Of a stretch of 64,000 nt of DNA, positions 57,718 to 64,000 are shown piece after piece (position 1 is the stretch's first letter; each line of letters starts with the position of its first letter). Where the stretch lies: positions 13,777,280-13,841,279 of the forward strand of contig NC_089280.1 in NCBI RefSeq assembly GCF_963678975.1, read 5' to 3'. The notes beneath the pieces are model-generated. The model was not told the origin of the DNA. It saw only the letters and a list, made by a program, of their open reading frames with translations, and searched no databases. Source of the DNA: Dysidea avara. Its lineage: Eukaryota > Porifera > Demospongiae > Dictyoceratida > Dysideidae. The translations under genes were made by a program, and so were the position numbers.

Positions 57718-58405
57718 TATATGTGACCGGATTTCATATAACCCAAGGCTTCCACACACACAAAATCAAACTTACGATTTTACCAGAAATGGATTGCTGG
57801 TCTAATACACTATCATATTTCACACTGTACTTCCTTCAGCACTGGCAAGTCTGGTTTCTGTAGCAGCTTTCTTCCGACCCTGTCAAAGCCACGAGTGTGA
57901 GATTGGCACCATTAAATGGCCATGGCTTTGTGATAATGGTGTGTAGTGAGCTGGGACTTCACAGAGAGCTTGCCAATAGTGTTCTCAGTCAATTTGGAGT
58001 AATTTGAGGGCCATGGAGAGCCCAAACTTGGCCTCTGGATTCCAATCGTCTTCTTACTTCATTTTGCACCCGTATATTAAGACCACTGTCCACCCCCACC
58101 CTCCCACCCTATTACTACCCCCACTCTCCCACCCTATTACTACCCCCACCCTCCCACCCTATTACTACCACCTGTGATATTATTACCCGCTCGAAAAAAG
58201 CTGCTCAAAACAGGGCAAATTTTGGGTATCAGAAATGTATACACCCACTGAGTGATAGCTAGTGAACAGATGAACAATTGGTGCAAATTTTGTTTGCACA
58301 GCTGTAGGCACTGGGAAGTTATTACACAATGATTCCTTAAAATCGCCATATCTCCTAACAAAGCTTTGTGCGTGGAAGCCTTGTTTTGTCAAATTCAGTC
58401 ACATA
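57718..58405. mobile_element. TIR element of the TATGTGACC family
   Basis: Left end ATATGTGACCGGATTTCATA followed by AAGGCTTCCACAC, mirrored by GTGGAAGCCTTG and GTCACATATA at the right. It contains a 25-base minisatellite of about three copies at 58094-58170 (CTCCCACCCTATTACTACCC). Confidence 0.65.
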
Positions 58406-58829
58406 TATTATATGCTTAAGAATGATATGCTCAACACACAGTGTATATATATGTATATATATGCTGACCATATATTTGAATTGGTAAAGCTTTGCCTGCT
58501 TGCTTGTTATGCATGTGCTTGGGATGTAAAGAGGGGGTTTGCAAATACTCCATTAATTTTAATTTAACAGCACAAAAGTGAATGTGTGTGTGTATATCAA
58601 TAACTTACATTTTGTAGGAAAGGATCTACAGAGGGGACATGCATGGACCCTCTTGAAAAGTAATCAAGATATTGTAATAGAGCAGTCAAATATGAGCTTT
58701 CATATAAAGATTTCCAGATTTATAGAAGGAACTTCGATTGTTGGAAAAAATTGATGTAAAATGTCTCCATTTCCATTGACATTTGTAACCGGATCTGCGA
58801 AAAGAGGTCTTATAGCCTTTCCAAGTGTG
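58406..58829. other. Non-coding, simple repeats
   Basis: A TATATATG-rich microsatellite near 58440 and one AATAGAGCAGTC motif near 58676. No gene. Confidence 0.45.
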
Positions 58830-59665
58830 ATAAATCATAACTTAATTATAATGATATAAATGAAAACATTACATCTTCAGTTCGATTGTTTGCTGATGAC
58901 TATGTTATTTACAAGACTGTTACAACACCACAAGATTCAAAGCAGTTACAGGAAGACCTACATAAAATATGTGAATGGACTCGCAAATGACAAATGAAAA
59001 TAAACATTGATAAATGTGCTGGGCTGAGGTGTACTCATTCCCTGAACCCCATATGTATACAGAATGGTTATTTTCATATGTATACCTTATCAGGTCATAA
59101 TCTCAATATAAAGAAGTCCCATACATATCTAGGTGTAGTGATCGATAATACTATGTCATGATCATCACATATACAAACAGTAGGTACCAGAGCAATCAAA
59201 GTGCTAAATTTTATTAAACGAAGCCTGAATAACTGCCCATCTGATACTAAAAGAACAGCATATTTAACATTAGTTTGACCAATTATGGAATATGCCACCC
59301 AGTTTGGGATCCATATTATAACACTGACATTTATAAGTTTAAAAAGGTGCAAAGAAGAACTGCTCGATGGATTTTATCAGATTACTCCAGAAATAGTGTT
59401 ATGTCATTATTGTCCTCTCTTAGTATACCTACATTACAACAATGCCGTCAGTCATCAAGATTAACACTATTCTATAAAATAATTAATAATACACTACCAA
59501 TCTCCATCCCCTCACATTATCAAATAACTCAATTTTGTACCAGGCAACATCATCCATTGACCCAATCATTTTATTCTGCCACAAACAACCCTCAACACCT
59601 ATAAATATAGTTTTTATCCTAGAACTGTTAAAGACTGGAATGAGTTGCCAATTAATATAGTAGAA
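58830..59665 (+). pseudogene. Non-LTR retrotransposon RT fragment
   Basis: It contains VRLFADDYVIYK (the ADD catalytic box), QEDLHKICEWTRK, SHTYLGVVIDNTM and the tail QRRTARWILSDYS, then FYPRTVKDWNELP near 59610-59650. Several stops. The part upstream of the ADD box is missing. Confidence 0.8.
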
Positions 59666-59869
59666 TCAAGAAACTTGGATGTCATTGAATTTATTTACTT
59701 ACTTAACCTTAATAGTTATCAAACTGTATTTGATTGTAGCTACCATTTGGGATTTTCACCCCCTGGGCAAACCAGCTGAGCTGACTGCCCAGTACCTAAT
59801 CTTAAATCTTTGTTTACTGCAGGAGTGTAATAATTTTTTTGCTCCAGCTAAAGTAGTTTGCTAAAAAGG

Positions 59870-61560
59870 TCTAAAAGGCCAACTCCATGGTTTACTGATT
59901 TTGTAGGGGACAAGATTAAAGAGAAGAACCGTGCCAAACTTGTAGCCGAGCGCACTGTCAATGCTGCCGATTGGGCTGTATGTAGAACCCTAGAACCCTG
60001 AACAATAATTAAATTGAAGGTGATTATTCGTAAGGCCAAGATGAATTTTCTACAGTCTGCTTTCTTGCAAAGTAAACAGGATTGTAGGAAAGCTGCATAT
60101 TTGCAGACATCTGTGAATGGTATTATTGGTCATGATAAATGTTACAAGGAGGCTGGAATTAATGTTTCTCTGGATGCAATCAATAATTACTTAAATAGTG
60201 TTGCTGTAACTGATGATCATGATGATTCTGAATCCTTTGTTTTCCCCTCAGGTGAATGGGACAATGAATTTATTTTTACTGAGGTGGATGTTTCTACTGC
60301 TGTTGCTCATCTCTGTGCACTTGACATAAAGAAATCAACAGGTCCAGATGGGTATTTTTGAAGGAGATAGCTAATGAAATATCAGAGCCTTTAACAGCTT
60401 TGTTTAATTATTCCTTACAACACGGTGTGATTCCATCTGCTTGGAAGCAGTCCAATATTACCCCTGTACATAAGGGAGGAGTCAAAGATGATCCATCTAA
60501 TTATAGAAAAATAGCTGTAGTCCCCATTCTTGCCAAAATTTTGGAGAAGATAGTTGCAACACAATTGTCTACTTATCTTGACAATTACTCCATCCTCATC
60601 AAGGAGCTTACAGATGTGGGAAGTCAACTGAAGATATACTGAGACTGGCTGTTGATTATATCATAGGCTGTTTGGATAAGTCACATGTAGTGAGCTCTAT
60701 TTTCCTTGATCTATGCAATTAGATCATCAAATTCTTTTACAAAGGATCCATAACTTGGGTGTTAGTCATGGTGTTTTAAGGCGGTTTCAGAATTATTTAC
60801 ACAGCTGTTTACATCGAGTTTAAAAGGTGAAACATATTCTGGTTGGCAAGTAATGAAGGCTGGTATACCCAAGGGGACTGCTCTGGGGCCTCTCTTATTT
60901 TTGATATATATGAATGATCTTCCATCTCGGATCACTAATGGTCTGCTGCTTCAGTATGCAGATGATACCACTCTTATTTGTAGTGGTTTTACAGTTGATA
61001 AGGTTGCTGCCACATTAAATACTCAATTATCTGATATTCAATGCTGGGTTACAGCTAGTAAAACGAAACTAAATCTGAAGAAGTCTACAGTTATGTGGTT
61101 CTGGCCTCTAAAAGACACCAATACCCCTCTATTGTTGTGGGAGATTCTCTTCTTCATGTTGTTGATGAACAGAAGTACTTGAGACTGGTCTTTGATAATC
61201 ACCTCACTTGAACTTCTCATGTCTCACAGGTGTGTAAGAAAATGGCATACTATCTCCATTTATTGAATCATCATAAACATGTAATTAATGCTGCTGTTAT
61301 GAAAATGCTAATAAACTGTTTGGTGCTGTTGCACCTCCACTATACTTTAACAGTGTGGGACCATCATTAAATGTACAACTGCAGTCTCGCGATCATTTGC
61401 AATGTACGCTCAATAGAGCAATTTGCAATGTATGCTCAATAGAGCAATCCATCTTGCTCTTTCTCTCCGTAAACATGACCACATATCTGAGAAAACCGGT
61501 CTTGTTGCCCATGTCAGCAGATTCGATTTTTCACCCAGGACACACAGCCACATGAATAAA
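59870..61560 (+). pseudogene. Second non-LTR retrotransposon RT, decayed
   Basis: Segments in order: KKSTGPDG, IPSAWKQSNITPVHKGG, DDPSNYRKIAVVPILAKILE, then after a gap AGIPKGTALGPLLFLIYMND and LLLQYADDTTLI (YADD box), then SKTKLNLKKSTVM. Multiple stops and frameshifts. Different family from the fragment just upstream. Confidence 0.82.
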
Positions 61561-61786
61561 CTATGTAATTCCACATTTAAAATCAGCTAGACTTGAGTGG
61601 TCTGGTTTTGCTGGCTACTTTTCCTGAGCCCAGTGGTGATCCGTATGTGTGGTGTGGGGCCTTAATGGAGCTCTGGTCAGCCTGGGAATGACTGTATGTG
61701 GCTGTACAGCTCTGTGGTGTTGAATAACTGCCTCAGCTGTGAATTTCCTTTCATTTTAGCCAGTTTTGATACCTCAATGGCTCAAA

Positions 61787-61885
61787 ACTTGGCCTAATTC
61801 ATCCTTGGCCTAATTAATCCCTTGGCCTAATTCATCCCTTGGCCTTATTCATCCTTTGGCCTAATTCATCCCTTGGCCTTCCTTT
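61787..61885 (+). repeat. Minisatellite, about 18-base unit
   Basis: About five copies of CTTGGCCTAATTCATCC with small changes. Confidence 0.8.
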
Positions 61886-64000
61886 TCAATTTTTGAACAC
61901 CATCTTGCCAGCCTTCCAGGGCCCCCACCTCCCACCCAATTTGCAGCTCGCCTGATACAGTCAGCCTTCGTTTAAAAACTATCTAAAATGGCAGGAAACT
62001 TAGTTGTTGGCTACTTGCACAGTGGATGCTCTGGAAGGTAAGGAATTGGTGTAAAATGTGTGAAAATTTGGTACACATAGCTTCAACTGTTGGCGAGCTA
62101 CAACACACTAAATACTTAAAACTGGCAATTCTCGATACTTTTAAATAGGCGATAAGCCCGGTTTTGTCAGACTGGGTCACATATAATCATTTTAAGCATC
62201 AATTGGATGTAACTGTCCTTGCAGGAACTTATTCAGTTTCACATGGTGATGGCACAGGGTTTTTTTTTCCACTTTATTTTCATATTTATTGACTAACTGA
62301 TTGTGTGTATAAATTATGTTGTCTTTGTATGTTAAATGTATGTATTTTCATGGTTGTATGTACATGTATTTGTGTTCTGTTATGTGTTTGTAAGTGTATG
62401 TATGTATGTTTCCTTGGCCAGGGAAGAACAGCTATGCCAACTGGTTTGAGTTTAAATTACAAATCAAATATTCACTGTTCATGTTCTATGTTTGCTCAGT
62501 ACCATCAGCACGACTGTATCCCACTTGATCCACCAATTGTATTTGGATGCCAACACGTATATATATGATACCAGAAGACCTGATAGTTTTGTAAGTGTTC
62601 CACTTTGTCATCTTTCATTTACTCAATGATTTTCTCATTATAAATCTATTCAGTGGTGGAACTCTGTGTCCTTGGAAGCAAGGGAAGCATCATATAGTGA
62701 CTTTGTCTCCTATATTAGATCATATTTTTAATTTATTGTAGTATATGTTGTTGTAGCTGTTCTCTATTGTAAGTGTAGCTATGTTTAATTGTATATTGTT
62801 TTTTGTATATTGTGGATTTTAAACATGTATGTATTTTTATATATATATATATATATATAGGCTATTGCCGACTGTTTGGAGTTTAAATCACAAATCAATA
62901 AACTCCTCTAACAGAACATCCATCATTAAATCTCATAAGGCTAAATTTGTCCTGTAAGGGTATGCCCTAGATAATTCATGCTCCTCATGCTGAGTGTGCA
63001 TCTCACACTGCAGTACTAGTTGTATCAACCAGTTGACACATTTTCTAGCCCCCTCTATAGATGCCCCTAGCTTCGCACTCCCCTTTCGAAATCCTAGATC
63101 TGCCCCTGTATTGGTATAGGCATCACAATACAAGTGTATGCAGTGTGAGTTATACATGCATGCACGTGAGTGTGTGTATATGTATATATGTTTGTGTGTA
63201 TGTGTATATGTTTGTGTTTGTGTGTGAGTGTGTGTATGTGCGTGCGCGTGCATGCATGTGTGTGTAACAATCTTTGTTACAACTTTAGCTACACTTTAGT
63301 TAATCCAAAATTGTCAGAATTTTTTTCTGTGTGTCTGCAGTATCTATATGTAGGTGGGTGATAGTTTACTTTTACTACCTGTGAGTATATGCATCCTTCA
63401 AAGAGTGTAAGAAATGATTGAGCAAATTAACATTTTTTGCATACTAATTGTGGCTGGAAGGAAATAATGGTATGCTGTGTGTTATAATAATCCCTTCCAC
63501 TATTGCACAATTTCTGGGGGGACTATACAGTACACATGCACTAAATCATGCTAGGCCGTACATGAAAATAATGTTTTTTCTTGGTTCCTGTATATAATCT
63601 TAGTGCACACAATAGTGCACAAGCAAGTGAACACATCATGCAGTGTACAAATTATTACACTATATATGCTTAGAGACTTAATAGTCTGTTAAGTAGTCAG
63701 TGAACAAAGTGATCAAAATGTATGTGCATCATTTAAACTAAAATCAAGTGCATCGAATTTCCATAACCAGGATCAGCTTGCTCTGTTTCCTCTTATTTCT
63801 AGGAATATATCACACTCAACACAAGGCCTTTTGTGAAGGAATGTAAGTAATGGTTCAGTTTTCTTTCAGAAGATATGTAATTTCACTTAGGTTCCCTAGG
63901 CTAGTGGTGCATGAAGTTCCTCGTACAGGCTCTGCCTTCTGTGCAAACCCTCTAGTGCCCACCTGGCCAAATTTTGTATATAGTTGGCTTAGAAGAATCA
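61886..64000. other. Non-coding flank with simple repeats and TE debris
   Basis: It includes a TATGTGACC-family end near 62155-62185, two similar LINE- or SINE-like 3' phrases (GAGTTTAAATTACAAATC near 62447, GAGTTTAAATCACAAATC near 62880), a TA run at 62838-62858, a hAT-like end near 63098-63112 (CCTAGATCTGCCCCTG) and a TGTG/TGTA microsatellite at 63160-63262. No gene recognised; the ORFs are repeat artefacts. Confidence 0.5.

Noticed and set aside
62305..63361. Cys-rich short ORFs
   Set aside because: Translations of TGTG/TGTA microsatellites.

Overview
The window looks like an AT-rich metazoan genome, most likely a sponge. It carries an intron-rich ciliary gene (RPGRIP1L), CARD-NACHT-LRR (NLR) immune-receptor genes of the type expanded in sponges, and dense layers of DNA transposons, foldback MITEs, a SINE, non-LTR elements and a Ty3/gypsy element. 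The species call is inference; no ribosomal or mitochondrial marker is present. || Layout. 1-3300: mostly non-coding, with two weak exon candidates. 3315-6176 (minus): NACHT-LRR exon of NLR-A. 6177-27184: a stretch packed with transposons that I interpret as one 21-kb intron of NLR-A. It holds a 600-bp inverted repeat, a hAT-type MITE (8098-13575) interrupted by a 3.07-kb pogo-like transposon (8215-11285), a second pogo-like transposon (16235-19592) and a Ty3/gypsy retrotransposon with nearly identical LTRs (21473-27105). 27185-27563 (minus): CARD exon of NLR-A. 28240-28825 (plus): decayed copy of RPGRIP1L exons 1-4. 30106-45714 (minus): a complete RPGRIP1L gene. I traced 34 exons whose splice phases all agree, giving 3906 coding bases (1301 residues), close to the human length. 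A near-consensus RFX X-box lies 162 bases upstream of its start codon. 48327-51281: a 2.95-kb element with ~170-bp terminal inverted repeats and a decayed gene with FEN1/XPG-like nuclease motifs and a CXC cysteine cluster. 52668-57682 (plus): NLR-B, a pseudogene whose CARD exon is cut by several transposons and whose NACHT P-loop region is missing. 54780-55330 and 58830-61560: non-LTR retrotransposon fragments. 61560-64000: simple repeats and TE debris. || Relationships. RPGRIP1L and NLR-B are divergent (head to head). The RPGRIP1L fragment and NLR-A show the same head-to-head arrangement in the opposite orientation. The window therefore appears to hold an old inverted duplication of an RPGRIP1L/NLR gene pair: one side kept the ciliary gene and lost the NLR, the other kept most of the NLR and lost the ciliary gene. 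|| Most unusual points. (1) Two different pogo-like transposons each carry a convergent accessory gene with a HIRAN domain, in one case fused to an Ulp1-like (C48) protease. (2) A terminal-inverted-repeat element encodes a FEN1-like nuclease and no recognisable DDE transposase. (3) The CARD and NACHT exons stay in matching phase across 21 kb of transposons.
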